Assembly: GCA_030428385.1 (NCBI GenBank)
Contig: JAUIDY010000025.1
Coordinates: 1 to 57,797 of the forward strand
DNA length: 57,797 nucleotides
Reading direction: 5' to 3'
Source of the DNA: Rhodothermia bacterium
GTDB lineage: Bacteria > Bacteroidota > Rhodothermia > Rhodothermales > JAAAOL01
This document shows, piece after piece, positions 7,220-16,726 of this stretch. Position numbers and translations under genes: made by a program. The notes beneath the pieces are model-generated. The model did not search any database. It worked only from the letters and a program-made list of their open reading frames with translations, and had not been told where the DNA came from. Positions within the stretch are counted from its first letter, which is position 1. Every line of letters starts with the position of its first letter.

Positions 7220-8887
7220 CTAATAGTTCGCACTCAGGCTTTCTGCCTCAGTCCAAAGCTTCATCGATTCGAGGAAGGCGTGGTCTACCTGGTGGATAAT
7301 CGGGTACCATGCTTTATAATCATAAAGCCGGACAGCTAAACGTCCTTTGAGCCGGGTTTCAATAAACGGTCGCTCTGCTTCTACTTCCGCAACTGTAAAC
7401 ACGGGACCGTCGGTGACATCGGGCCTGGTTTCAACGATTTGAATGCCTTCCTCCTGCATATAGGAGAGAAAAGCCGCATACATTTCCTCATCGATCGTAA
7501 ACGACTGGATAAACGCTTCGCGCTCTCCATCCCATCTGCTGTGCAGTTCCTCGCCGTATTCATCCAACCAATTCCGAATAAAGACATGGTCTAGTCTGCG
7601 GCGTAGCAATTCTTGCATAAAGACCGAAGCTGTATCCACCTCTACAATGTAATCGGGTAAAATGCCGCCGCCGCCCACAACGGTCCGCCCACCGTCCGTT
7701 TGAAACTTGAGCGAATCCGGGACCTGTTCGATAATTTCATTCAGGCTTAACGTGGCATCTTCTTCAAACAAGGCTTCTTTGCTATCATAATAGTCTTTCC
7801 GATCGCCCGATTCATACGGGGTTTGGATGAGTCGCCCGGAGGGGGTGTAATACCGAGAGATGGTCACCCGCAAGGCACTGCCATCATTAAGGCCAAGTTG
7901 CTGCTGAACCAGTCCTTTCCCAAACGTACGTCGACCCACGATAAGGGCGCGATCATGGTCTTGTAGCGCCCCTGCCACGATTTCGCTTGCCGAAGCCGAA
8001 CTCTCATCGACCAAGACGATCACCGGTTGTTGTTCAAACCGGCCACGCGGGCGGGCATTAAAGACCTGGTTCGACTCCTCAAGCCGCCCGCGCTGCGAGA
8101 CGATCACCTGTTCATCCTTCAAAAACTCGTCGCTCATCCGCACCGCCATCTCCATATAACCACCCGCATTACCGCGCAGATCGAGGAGCAGCCGTTGCAT
8201 GCCCTGTTCTTTTAACGCGCTAAGCTCTTCCAAAAACTCGCCGTAGGTCGTGCGGGCGAAACGATTCACTTTGATAAAGCCCGTCGCCTCGTCAATCATA
8301 TAGGCGGCATCCACCGAATACAACGGGATACGGTCTCGGGTAATGTTGATGTCGATTGGTTCAGCGTAATGAGGGCGGACAATCTTGATCGCGACTTCTG
8401 TGCCACGAGGGCCTTTTAGGGTCCGCTGCACGTCCTCTCCTTCAAACCCGATGGCCGACTCTCCATCAATTTCGATGATCCGGTCGCCGGAGAGCAAACC
8501 TGCGTCTTCGCTGGGCCCACCGGGAATAACCGAGAGCACCGTCAGGGTATCCGCATCATTGGAACCGGGAATAAATTCGTACGAGATGCCAATCCCTTCA
8601 AAGGATCCATCAAAATCCTCTCGCACCCGTCGCATCCGCTCCGCATCGATATAAACCGAATGGGGATCCAGGTTTTCGAGCATCCCGCGAATCGCACTTT
8701 CAGCGAGCTCAGCGGAGTCAACGTCTTCCACGTAGTGTTCATTGATGCGATAAAAAGCCGTCTGCAATTTGCGGAGCGATTGGGCTGCGTTATCGCTGGA
8801 AAGAAAGGACCCAAGTTGCATTCCGAGCAGTACACCTGCGACAAGAACAAGCACACCCACTGGAAGGAGCTTCTGATAACGCTTCAT
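7220..8887 (-). CDS. S41 family carboxyl-terminal processing protease
   Basis: Periplasmic or envelope serine protease that cleaves C-terminal regions of substrate proteins, 555 aa from the ATG at 8887. The reading frame extends 19 codons further to a TTG, but MKRYQKLLPVGVLVLVAGVLL is a natural signal anchor. Order: membrane anchor (about 5-22), helical cap, a PDZ domain (about 75-160, with SFEGIGISYE and GLLSGDRIIEIDG), then the S41 core with the catalytic Ser in SSASASE and the general-base Lys in GRRTFGKGLVQ. A C-terminal domain of about 170 aa follows, longer than in minimal CtpA, as in Bacteroidota relatives. Substrates are unknown. It lies directly upstream of the exbB promoter. Confidence 0.92.
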   Translation of the reverse strand: MKRYQKLLPVGVLVLVAGVLLGMQLGSFLSSDNAAQSLRKLQTAFYRINEHYVEDVDSAELAESAIRGMLENLDPHSVYIDAERMRRVREDFDGSFEGIGISYEFIPGSNDADTLTVLSVIPGGPSEDAGLLSGDRIIEIDGESAIGFEGEDVQRTLKGPRGTEVAIKIVRPHYAEPIDINITRDRIPLYSVDAAYMIDEATGFIKVNRFARTTYGEFLEELSALKEQGMQRLLLDLRGNAGGYMEMAVRMSDEFLKDEQVIVSQRGRLEESNQVFNARPRGRFEQQPVIVLVDESSASASEIVAGALQDHDRALIVGRRTFGKGLVQQQLGLNDGSALRVTISRYYTPSGRLIQTPYESGDRKDYYDSKEALFEEDATLSLNEIIEQVPDSLKFQTDGGRTVVGGGGILPDYIVEVDTASVFMQELLRRRLDHVFIRNWLDEYGEELHSRWDGEREAFIQSFTIDEEMYAAFLSYMQEEGIQIVETRPDVTDGPVFTVAEVEAERPFIETRLKGRLAVRLYDYKAWYPIIHQVDHAFLESMKLWTEAESLSANY

Positions 8888-9077
8888 AGTACGCGATTTT
8901 TCGTCACTAAGCGGTTGAAGAGCCGTTGTCGAGCAACGCTGCAACGTGCGCTTTTGGTACAGGACGTTCTGAAATTGGATCCCACCGACTTCACTTATTA
9001 TTGAAGAAAGGCGCCCCTCTTCCTACAGATGGTTCTCTTCTCACGCCATCACCCCTGCTCCCACCGAAGCTAGATGC

Positions 9078-10772
9078 ATGACAAATAAAGAGATAGCCCG
9101 CGTATTAAAACAGACGGCCGACTTGATCGTCTTGACAGGTGGCAACCCCTTTCGCGCCCGTGCCTTTCAGTCGGGCGCACGCCGCATCGACAGGCTCGAC
9201 GACTCCGCCTTGCTTCTCAGTCAACAGGGAGCCTTAACCCAACTTGATGGCATTGGGAATGGACTGGCGACGCAAATCGACGAAATCACCCAACGGGGTA
9301 GTTTTGACTTACGAGACGAGCTATTGGGTGCACTCCCCCCCGGCTTGCTTGATCTGTTACGCGTAAAGGGCCTCGGTGCCAAACGGGTGCGGCAACTCTG
9401 GAAAGAATTGGGTTTGACGACCCTCGATGACCTCGAACAGGCTGCGGCATCCGGGCAACTTACTTCTTTGGGCGGGTTTGGCACCAAAATGCAAACGTCC
9501 CTTCTTGCAAGCGTTCAGCAGTTACGTTCCTATCAACAACAACGTCGAAACGCCGATGCCGTAAAGCAGGCCCTACCCCTCCTCGCGAAGTTGCGGGCAC
9601 ATGCCAGCGTGGAACGAGCCGAGTTTTCCGGTGCCCTTCGGCGTAACATGGAAACGGTCTCCTCCATTGACTTGATTGCCCTCTCTTCTGACCCACCTGC
9701 CCTGGGAGAAGCCTGGGTTTCTCTTTTCCCCGACGCATCGGTACAAACCCATTCGTTGTTTCTTGCCTTCGAATCCCATTTGGAAGATGGATTTCCGGTT
9801 CACTTGGCCGTTTCAGAAGCCGCTCAATTCGGAACGGTCTGGTGGAAGCAAACCGGTTCAGAGGCGCACTGTGCTGCCCTCCAACCTCTTCTCCCTCCTG
9901 AAACCCTCTTCGCAACAGAGGACGACCTTTATCAGGTTGCCTCCCTTGACTTTATTGCGCCCGAACTACGAGAGGATTCAGATGAAATTGAGGCTGCTCG
10001 TGCCAAGCAGTTGCCAACCCTGATCACCGTTTCGGACCTTCGTGGAAACCTGCATAATCACTCCAACTACAGCGATGGTGCCCATACGTTGGTTCAGATG
10101 GCAGATGCGGCCCGGACTCTCGGACATACCTACTTTGGAATCTGTGACCATAGCCAGTCGCTCAAAATTGCCAACGGACTCTCGGTAGAGCGCGTTCTGG
10201 AACAACAGACAGAGATTGCTGCGCTCAATGCCCAATATGCGGCAGATGGGGGCCCCGCATTTCGTATCTTTCATGGCATCGAGAGTGATATCCTTGCCGA
10301 TGGGAGCCTGGACTATCCCGAAGAGGTGCTAGCTGGCTTCGACTTTATTGTGGCCAGTGTACACAGCCGGTTTAACATGACGGTTGATGAAGCCACCGAA
10401 CGCATTATTACCGCTGTTGCGAATCCCTATACCACCATACTGGGGCACCCGACAGGACGGTTGCTCTTATCGAGGGAGGGATATCCCATAGACCATGAGG
10501 CCGTCATTTCGGCCTGTGCCGCGCATCAGGTAGCCATAGAGCTAAATGCCAACCCATATCGGCTCGACCTAGACTGGCGATGGATTCGTTCCGCTACTGA
10601 GGCAGGGGTGTTGATTGCGATCAACCCGGATGCCCATTCCATGGAACAACTTTCATACGTTGAATGGGGAGTACGCGTGGCACGCAAGGGATGGCTTACA
10701 CCAGCGCAGTGTTTAAATGCCATGACCGCTGATGCGTTTGCTCAATGGCTTCGATCTCGCAAACAACATTGA
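9078..10772 (+). CDS. polX: PolX-like protein: degenerate polymerase domain plus intact PHP domain
   Basis: Family X DNA polymerase/3'-5' exonuclease homologue, 564 aa. Order: helix-hairpin-helix region (about 1-150), polymerase palm (about 155-300), PHP phosphoesterase domain (about 322-564). In active PolX the palm has GDxD plus a third Asp in VDLR. Here residues 194-198 read VSSID, so the first catalytic Asp is Ser196 while Asp198 remains, and the third site reads VHLAV, placing His242 where Asp is expected. TGSKEHN has become TGSEAHC. The PHP metal ligands look intact: HNHSNYSDG at 326-334, CDHS, HGIESD, ASVHS, ILGHPTGR and NPDAHS. I infer a nuclease that has lost polymerisation. It heads a rightward run with the acylase and kinase genes. 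Confidence 0.88.
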   Translation: MTNKEIARVLKQTADLIVLTGGNPFRARAFQSGARRIDRLDDSALLLSQQGALTQLDGIGNGLATQIDEITQRGSFDLRDELLGALPPGLLDLLRVKGLGAKRVRQLWKELGLTTLDDLEQAAASGQLTSLGGFGTKMQTSLLASVQQLRSYQQQRRNADAVKQALPLLAKLRAHASVERAEFSGALRRNMETVSSIDLIALSSDPPALGEAWVSLFPDASVQTHSLFLAFESHLEDGFPVHLAVSEAAQFGTVWWKQTGSEAHCAALQPLLPPETLFATEDDLYQVASLDFIAPELREDSDEIEAARAKQLPTLITVSDLRGNLHNHSNYSDGAHTLVQMADAARTLGHTYFGICDHSQSLKIANGLSVERVLEQQTEIAALNAQYAADGGPAFRIFHGIESDILADGSLDYPEEVLAGFDFIVASVHSRFNMTVDEATERIITAVANPYTTILGHPTGRLLLSREGYPIDHEAVISACAAHQVAIELNANPYRLDLDWRWIRSATEAGVLIAINPDAHSMEQLSYVEWGVRVARKGWLTPAQCLNAMTADAFAQWLRSRKQH

Positions 10773-10810
10773 ACGAGACTGTTTCTATTTAACCGGCCCC
10801 GATTTACGCC

Positions 10811-12799
10811 ATGTTTGGGCGCATTTCATTAGTCCTTGGCATTGTTTTCGTCCTGCTCGGAATGGGGGTCGGATTAGTGTGGTATCTGGCCTACGGAGCG
10901 AATCATGCCCCCCCTGCGTCGGCAATGATACCTTCGTTGTCAAACCAGACCCGAATCCTGTGGGGGATCGAAGGAAAAGCTACCATTGAGGCGGTTGATG
11001 AAGTTGACGCCTATGCGGCATTAGGCTTTGCGCACGGATGGGACCGCCTTTGGCCCCTGTTGTTGTGGCGGCAAGCCGCGACAGGCACCTTAAGTTCATG
11101 GGATGGGGAGTCTGCTCTACCCATTGATCAACTTATCCTTTCTTTTCGGTTCCCACACTTTGCTAAGCAATCCTTCGAAGCTCTCCCAGACGAAGAAAAA
11201 CGCCTGCTAGAAGCTTATTCGCGTGGGTTGAATGAAGCAATGAAGAGCCGATCGAAGCAATTGCCGCCCCCTCTCCTGGATGCGCCCCCTGCTCTCGACC
11301 GATGGGAGCCGTGGCATAGCCTGGCCATAGAACGATTGTTAGTGTGGTTGACAGTACCCTTTCCTTCTCCTCCTTTTTCTGAAAACCAGGCGTGGGACCG
11401 AATAATAACCGCTACCTTTCAACTCCGGGAACGCCTACAGTTTTTTGGGCTTTCCCATAGCCACGCCTGGGCCATTCAGGACAGCACGGGAGCTCACCTT
11501 TTTCAGCGCCACATTCTGGGTGCTGCTGCGACACCCACGTTGTTCGAAGTGACGTTTTCAACGGCGCAACCACCTCTAAATGCCCTCACCTTTCCCGGAT
11601 ATCCGGGCGCTCTCTCGGCACAAACTCCTTCCACAGCGTGGGTCCATTTGTTGCACTCATCTGTCCAATTTGCACACATTCCGTTGGTGGCACCGGAATA
11701 TGCGATTTCCTATAGCCGGATCGAAACTACCTCTGGGCAGGAGCATCTCGTTTCCTCAGCATTTGTCCCCAGTGGGCTTGTTCTCGATTTTGATTCCACC
11801 ACCCACACAAACACGGATTCGGAAACGCCACATCCTGACAGCATCTGGGTAATGCAATGGGCCGGCTTTTCGAATGCTTCTGATTTTCCAACCGTCCGTG
11901 CCCTGAATCGGACAGCAACCGCTGCATTTAGTCTTTTTGCCGGACATGGATTGTGGGTTAATACGGGAGGTACCGTGTCCTTGATGGGTCAACCTCAACA
12001 TGTTCGCACCTTTCAGCAGGGTCTTTTTGTAGGCAACGACTCTTGGTCAGAATACGTTGCAGCGCGGCTCATCTCCTTCGCCAGCGATTCTACCCACATT
12101 CACCCGGATACGTGGTCCCTTGACACGTACAGTCCATGGGCTGCCCATCTCGCGCCACGTCTTTCGCGGCACCTGGGTGGTTCTGTCGCCCCCAGTCCGG
12201 TTTTCGAAGAAGGGGTGACCTATCTCCTTAATTGGGATTTCCATTTTGACGGATCGAGCATCGCCGCTACTATCTTTGACCGGTGGATCGGTCAATTAAG
12301 AGCCTCACAAGCCGACATTTCGATTTTCTTGGACGAATTAGATACGGATAGCCTAACAGCAACTGATGCCGTTACCTTAGACCGTTCTTTCGAAGCCACC
12401 CTGGCTTCGCTTCAAGAGGAATTTGGTCCGGACCTCAGTCTTTGGCGCTGGGAGGACATAAATCCACAGCAGTGGCATTTTGTATCCCGATGGCCAAAGG
12501 AGCAGCAGACACGTGGAGACCTTCCACATCGCTTCGATTCAATCTATTTACCAGGCGCGGGACATCCCAGCACGCTGCGATGGGGCTCGTCTGCGCTTGC
12601 GACGCCCCTTCCCGCACCATTCTCTTGGGAATCTTGGTGGCATACGTCCCAACCGGACCACTGGGTGGTGCGACGTCAACACTTCAATGTGATACGTCCC
12701 CTGGGGCGATTTCTCATCGATCACGGGCCCCCTCCGCCCTTGGAACTGCACCAATCTGCCACCGCACATACCACCGTGCTCCTCCCCCCGAAGCCGTGA
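10811..12799 (+). CDS. penicillin acylase family Ntn hydrolase, membrane-anchored
   Basis: Amidase of the penicillin acylase (S45) family, 662 aa. These are made as precursors that cut themselves before a Ser, which becomes the N-terminal nucleophile of the beta chain. An N-terminal hydrophobic segment (about residues 5-27) directs it to the envelope. The alpha-chain signature GFAHGWDRLWPLLLWRQAATG is at about 72-92. The expected cleavage site is in LSHSHAWAI (214-222), with Ser217 most likely the nucleophile; the usual Asn after it is His here, and the usual DPHL motif reads RHILG. It is therefore a divergent member whose substrate may be an acyl-amide such as an N-acyl homoserine lactone or a peptide. 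It lies 38 bp after polX and overlaps the next gene by GTGA. Confidence 0.82.
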   Translation: MFGRISLVLGIVFVLLGMGVGLVWYLAYGANHAPPASAMIPSLSNQTRILWGIEGKATIEAVDEVDAYAALGFAHGWDRLWPLLLWRQAATGTLSSWDGESALPIDQLILSFRFPHFAKQSFEALPDEEKRLLEAYSRGLNEAMKSRSKQLPPPLLDAPPALDRWEPWHSLAIERLLVWLTVPFPSPPFSENQAWDRIITATFQLRERLQFFGLSHSHAWAIQDSTGAHLFQRHILGAAATPTLFEVTFSTAQPPLNALTFPGYPGALSAQTPSTAWVHLLHSSVQFAHIPLVAPEYAISYSRIETTSGQEHLVSSAFVPSGLVLDFDSTTHTNTDSETPHPDSIWVMQWAGFSNASDFPTVRALNRTATAAFSLFAGHGLWVNTGGTVSLMGQPQHVRTFQQGLFVGNDSWSEYVAARLISFASDSTHIHPDTWSLDTYSPWAAHLAPRLSRHLGGSVAPSPVFEEGVTYLLNWDFHFDGSSIAATIFDRWIGQLRASQADISIFLDELDTDSLTATDAVTLDRSFEATLASLQEEFGPDLSLWRWEDINPQQWHFVSRWPKEQQTRGDLPHRFDSIYLPGAGHPSTLRWGSSALATPLPAPFSWESWWHTSQPDHWVVRRQHFNVIRPLGRFLIDHGPPPPLELHQSATAHTTVLLPPKP

Positions 12800-13719
12800 G
12801 CTACAATGCCCCCCTCTTTATTGGCATCGATGCGGGAGGAACCCATAGTACTGCATGGGCACAAACCCTATGGTCCTCCCCTGAGTCGTTTGAAGGTCCG
12901 CCTGCCAATCCAAACCGGCTAGGTGTCCCGAAAGCAGCAAAAGCCCTGGCTGCATTTATCAAAGAGATCGCCTCACGATTCACTCCAGGCTGTGCCCTTC
13001 ATGTAGTGATGGGCGTTGCAGGGTTAGGTCGGCCTGCCACAAAAACCCCCTTCCGATCCCACCTTTCTGAGCAATTCGTTGAGCACCCGCTGGAGACGCT
13101 TACACTTTATCACGACGCCGAACTGGCGCTCGATGCTGCGCATGGAGGAATGCCTGGCCTTGTCGTGATCGCTGGTACGGGGTCTGTCGTGTTTGCGCGC
13201 ACTCCCTCTGGTGACTTGCTGAAAGCGGGCGGATGGGGCTATTTATTGGGGGACGAAGGCAGTGGGTACCAAATCGGTTTGGAGGGGCTCCGCGCGGTCA
13301 TCGCAGCGATGGAAGCGGGCCCTGAAACACGCCTGTCTAAATTACTGCTGGATCAGTATCAGTTGGGGTCTTCCGATGCAATTGCTCAAGCTGTTTACCA
13401 AGAGCATTGGCCGCCACAACAAATGGCCCCGCTTGTTCTACAAGCAGCACAAAAGGGCGACTCGGTTGCCCTTGAGCTTCTCCTTAAACAATCCCAATTA
13501 CTTGCACACCAGGTGCAGGGGCTTACCGTCCGCGGAGGCTTTCTGAAGCCTGCCGTTGCTTTGTGGGGTGGCTTAACGAAAGACCCGTTCTATTATGCCA
13601 CCCTAACAACGGCTCTAATGCGCATCATACCTCATGGCCGAATAGTCCCCGTCCAGCAAACGCCTGCAGAATGGGCCTTGCACCTTGCCCGGTCTCGCTT
13701 CGAAGAACCCGCTTCCTGA
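12796..13719 (+). CDS. BadF/BadG/NagK-type sugar kinase or ATPase
   Basis: ASKHA-fold ATPase of 307 aa in the BadF/BadG/BcrA/BcrD group, closest in layout to N-acetylglucosamine kinase. Phosphate-binding loop FIGIDAGGTHS at about 8-18, GVAGLGR near 73, the second phosphate motif VVIAGTGSV near 120, and GDEGSGYQIG near 150, which is typical of NagK-like enzymes. The likely reaction is ATP-dependent phosphorylation of an amino sugar; the exact sugar is not readable. I start it at the GTG at 12796, which overlaps the acylase stop (GTGA) and implies translational coupling. The frame is open for another 350 bases upstream, but that part lies inside the acylase gene and is not kinase-like. Confidence 0.85.
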   Translation: MSYNAPLFIGIDAGGTHSTAWAQTLWSSPESFEGPPANPNRLGVPKAAKALAAFIKEIASRFTPGCALHVVMGVAGLGRPATKTPFRSHLSEQFVEHPLETLTLYHDAELALDAAHGGMPGLVVIAGTGSVVFARTPSGDLLKAGGWGYLLGDEGSGYQIGLEGLRAVIAAMEAGPETRLSKLLLDQYQLGSSDAIAQAVYQEHWPPQQMAPLVLQAAQKGDSVALELLLKQSQLLAHQVQGLTVRGGFLKPAVALWGGLTKDPFYYATLTTALMRIIPHGRIVPVQQTPAEWALHLARSRFEEPAS

Positions 13720-13771
13720 TTCTGGGATGATGCGTCGGATTTACGCGTCTGCGGCTTTTTAGTCACCGAGG

Positions 13772-15637
13772 TCAGCGGTTGAGGCGTTCTTCTACCAGGG
13801 CTTCGACGACCGATGGATCGGCGAGGGTGCTGATATCACCCAGATGGTCGTGCTCGTTGGCTGCAATTTTGCGCAAGATGCGCCGCATAATTTTTCCGGA
13901 GCGGGTTTTGGGAAGCGCTGGGGTAAACTGAATATGATCTGGTTTAGCGATTGGCCCCAGCGTTTTACGTACATGTTGAACCAAGGTCGCTCGCAGATCA
14001 TTAGTCGGTGAATGGCCTGCTTTCAGGGTGACGTAACAATAGATGCCTTGTCCTTTGATTTCGTGAGGGTATCCCACCACGGCGGCTTCGGCCACCGAAG
14101 AATGCAAAACGAGCGCACTCTCCACTTCCGCTGTTCCCATCCGGTGTCCCGAGACGTTGATCACGTCATCTACGCGCCCTGTAATCCAGTAGTAGCCATC
14201 CTCATCCCGGCGGCAGCCATCACCGGAGAAATATTTCCCTTCGAACTGCGAAAAATAGGTTTGCACAAACCGGCCGTGGTCTTTATACACCGTTCGCATC
14301 TGACCCGGCCAGGAATCCTTCATAACCAACAACCCCTGCACAGCTCCTTCCAAAACGTTGCCTCCTTTGTCCAACACCTCGGGCTGAATGCCAAAGAAAG
14401 GTAAGCCCGCCGAGCCTGGCTTCTGAACTGCTGCTCCGGGCAACGAAGAGATCATGATGCCGCCTGTTTCCGTTTGCCACCACGTGTCGACCACGGGGCA
14501 CCGTCGCTCGCCCACCACTTCGTAATACCAACGCCATGCCTCCGGGTTGATGGGTTCTCCCACGGTCCCAAGCAATTTTAGCGAGGAGCGATCATATTTG
14601 GTCACAAACGCATCGCCTTCGCGCATCAAAGCACGGATGGCTGTGGGTGCCGTATAAAACTGGGTCACCTTGTGCTTTTCAACGACGGCCCAGAAACGCC
14701 CCGCATCCGGGAACGTGGGCGTGCTTTCGAAAAACACCTGGGTGACGCCGTTCACCAACGGGCCAAAAACAATATACGAGTGTCCGGTAATCCAGCCGAC
14801 ATCAGCGGTGCACCAAAAAACATCCCCCTCGTGGTAGTCAAACACCATTTGTTGGGTGAAGGAGGTATACACCAGGTACCCGCCGGTGGTGTGCATCACC
14901 CCTTTGGGTTTGCCCGTGGACCCCGACGTATACAAAATGAACAAGGGATCTTCAGCATCCATCACGGCAGGCTCACACTCGCCTTCCACCGTTGCGACCT
15001 CTTCATGGTACCACAGGTCCCGTCCTGAAACCCAATCGATGGCCCCTCCAGTTCGTTTTACGACGAGCAGCGTCTGGACGTCGGGGCAGCGCTCCAGGGC
15101 TTTGTCGGCATTGCGCTTCAACGGAACGGGACGCCCCGCGCGCATGCCTTCATCAGCCGTGATTACGAAGGTGGAGTCACAGTCAAGGATGCGATCGGCG
15201 AGGGAATCGGGCGAGAAACCCCCAAATACTACCGAGTGAACCGCCCCAATGCGGGCACATGCTTGCATGGCATACGCCGCCTCCGGGATCATGGGCATAT
15301 AGATGGTCACCCGGTCACCCTTTTGCACTCCATGTTTTAATAACACGTTGGCGAGTTTGCATACATGGTGGTACAACTCGCGATAGGTGATATGCTGCGC
15401 TGGTTCACTTGGATCGTCGGGTTCAAAGATTAGTGCAGTCTGTTCCCCTCGTGCGTCCAAGTGACGGTCGATACAGTTGTAGGACGCATTTAGCTTCCCT
15501 CCCAGGTACCACCCAACGTGCAGGTCTTTTGACGCATAGGACACATCTTTTACCGTATGAAAAGGCTCATACCAATCTAATCGCTCGGCCTGTTTTCTCC
15601 AGAACGCCTCGTTATTCTCTACCGACTCACGGTACAT
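13772..15637 (-). CDS. acs: acetate--CoA ligase
   Basis: AMP-forming acetyl-CoA synthetase making acetyl-CoA from acetate, ATP and CoA. The adenylation motif [12 protein letters not shown], the core [37 protein letters not shown] and the acetylation-site motif [11 protein letters not shown] near the C-terminus are all present. From the ATG at 15637 the protein is 621 aa, about 25-30 short of usual. The same frame continues upstream without a stop to 15745 and encodes [19 protein letters not shown] plus REAYDA, which look like the normal Acs N-terminus. That stretch has no ATG, GTG or TTG. The true start is therefore unclear: an ATT at 15742, a CTG at 15667, or a lost base near an out-of-frame ATG at 15726. 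Confidence 0.95.
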   Translation of the reverse strand: MYRESVENNEAFWRKQAERLDWYEPFHTVKDVSYASKDLHVGWYLGGKLNASYNCIDRHLDARGEQTALIFEPDDPSEPAQHITYRELYHHVCKLANVLLKHGVQKGDRVTIYMPMIPEAAYAMQACARIGAVHSVVFGGFSPDSLADRILDCDSTFVITADEGMRAGRPVPLKRNADKALERCPDVQTLLVVKRTGGAIDWVSGRDLWYHEEVATVEGECEPAVMDAEDPLFILYTSGSTGKPKGVMHTTGGYLVYTSFTQQMVFDYHEGDVFWCTADVGWITGHSYIVFGPLVNGVTQVFFESTPTFPDAGRFWAVVEKHKVTQFYTAPTAIRALMREGDAFVTKYDRSSLKLLGTVGEPINPEAWRWYYEVVGERRCPVVDTWWQTETGGIMISSLPGAAVQKPGSAGLPFFGIQPEVLDKGGNVLEGAVQGLLVMKDSWPGQMRTVYKDHGRFVQTYFSQFEGKYFSGDGCRRDEDGYYWITGRVDDVINVSGHRMGTAEVESALVLHSSVAEAAVVGYPHEIKGQGIYCYVTLKAGHSPTNDLRATLVQHVRKTLGPIAKPDHIQFTPALPKTRSGKIMRRILRKIAANEHDHLGDISTLADPSVVEALVEERLNR

Positions 15638-15851
15638 CGCGTCGTAGGCTTCCCTCGAACCAACCAGGGCGGTTTTTTGGAAGTCTTCGCTGGGAGCATA
15701 CGCTTGGGCTTCTCCTGAATCGACATGTTGTTGGGGTGGAATCGTTTAAATTGAGTGTTCAACGGGCGAGAACTGGTGAAGACGCCAGATCTGAACTGCA
15801 AAAGTGGCACCCAGCTTCTTGCGTCGCGCCGACTGTAATGCATGTTTCCAT

Positions 15852-16673
15852 TCAGACAATGGAGTCAGGGGGGTAATCGTTCGGATCGAAGGACGGTTCG
15901 GGGTATTGTGGATTCATGTCCTTCAAAGTATCGAGCACCAACTGACTGACGACCAGATTGCGAAACCAGCGTTCTTCGGCGGGGATGACGTACCAGGGTG
16001 CCCACGGCGTAGAACAACGACGGATGGCGGTTTGATAGGCGTCCATATAATCGTCCCAGTAGCCCCGTTCTTTGAGGTCGCCGGGGTTAAATTTCCAGTG
16101 TTTGTCTGGCTTGCGCAACCGGTTCTTAAACCGCTCCAACTGAAACTCCTTCGAGACATAAAGCATGATCTTCAGGATGCGGGTCCCGTGATCTGCCAGC
16201 AATTCTTCGAAGGCGTTGATATGCCCGTAGCGTTTCTCGATGAGGTCCGGGGATGCCCAGCCGTGAACTTTAACAACCAACACATCTTCGTAATGGGAGC
16301 GGTTAAACACCGCGATGTTGCCTTTTTGGGGGGCGTGATCGTGGATTCGCCACAAGAAGTCGTGGGAAAGTTCTTCTTTGCTAGGCGCCTTAAATCCCCA
16401 CACGCGGCAGCCCTGGGGGTTCAGGTCACCAAAAACTTTGCGGATGGTGCTGTCTTTCCCCGCTGCATCCATGGCCTGGAGCACCACCAGCAGCGATTGT
16501 TTGTCCTCGGCATACAGCCGCTCTTGCCAATCATCTAATTCTTTGCGATTGTCATCAAATACGTCATCCGCCTGATCCTCATCAAGCTTCTGCGTATCGG
16601 CAGGGTCCACATCGGCGAGGCGAAAATTTGCGTCGGCCCGGTAACGGTCATAATCGAGAGAAAAAGCGGCCAT
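15852..16673 (-). CDS. ppk2: polyphosphate kinase 2 family protein
   Basis: Cytoplasmic PPK2 enzyme of 273 aa that uses polyphosphate to phosphorylate nucleotides, or the reverse. Walker A reads MDAAGKDSTI (about 67-76), and FNRSHYEDVLV (about 123-133) is the Walker B/lid-associated motif in which SHYED is typical. FNPGDLKERGYWDDYMDAY matches class I/III PPK2 from Deinococcus- and Meiothermus-like bacteria. The single domain and length suit a one-domain enzyme. The AMP versus ADP preference cannot be read safely. It lies between pabB-pabC and acs on the same strand, 215 bp before the first ATG of acs, so acs probably has its own promoter. Confidence 0.92.
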   Translation of the reverse strand: MAAFSLDYDRYRADANFRLADVDPADTQKLDEDQADDVFDDNRKELDDWQERLYAEDKQSLLVVLQAMDAAGKDSTIRKVFGDLNPQGCRVWGFKAPSKEELSHDFLWRIHDHAPQKGNIAVFNRSHYEDVLVVKVHGWASPDLIEKRYGHINAFEELLADHGTRILKIMLYVSKEFQLERFKNRLRKPDKHWKFNPGDLKERGYWDDYMDAYQTAIRRCSTPWAPWYVIPAEERWFRNLVVSQLVLDTLKDMNPQYPEPSFDPNDYPPDSIV

Positions 16674-16726
16674 CGTTTTGGTGTCGTGCCTGAAAAATTA
16701 GGAATCGTAAGATGCATGCTCGCACA

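Noticed and set aside
12442-12795. Upstream extension of the BadF-type kinase reading frame
   Set aside because: It lies wholly within the penicillin acylase gene, has no kinase-like sequence, and the kinase similarity begins right after the GTG at 12796 that overlaps the acylase stop.
13730-13770. Terminator between the kinase gene and acs
   Set aside because: A short GCGT/ACGC stem is followed by TTTTT, but it is too weak to claim as an intrinsic terminator.
15619-15843. Programmed -1 frameshift at the A-run in the acs 5' region, starting from the ATG at 15726
   Set aside because: The acs-like sequence already begins upstream of the A-run in the acs frame ([13 protein letters not shown]), so a slip at the A-run would give the wrong N-terminus. 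A start or base problem further upstream explains the data better.
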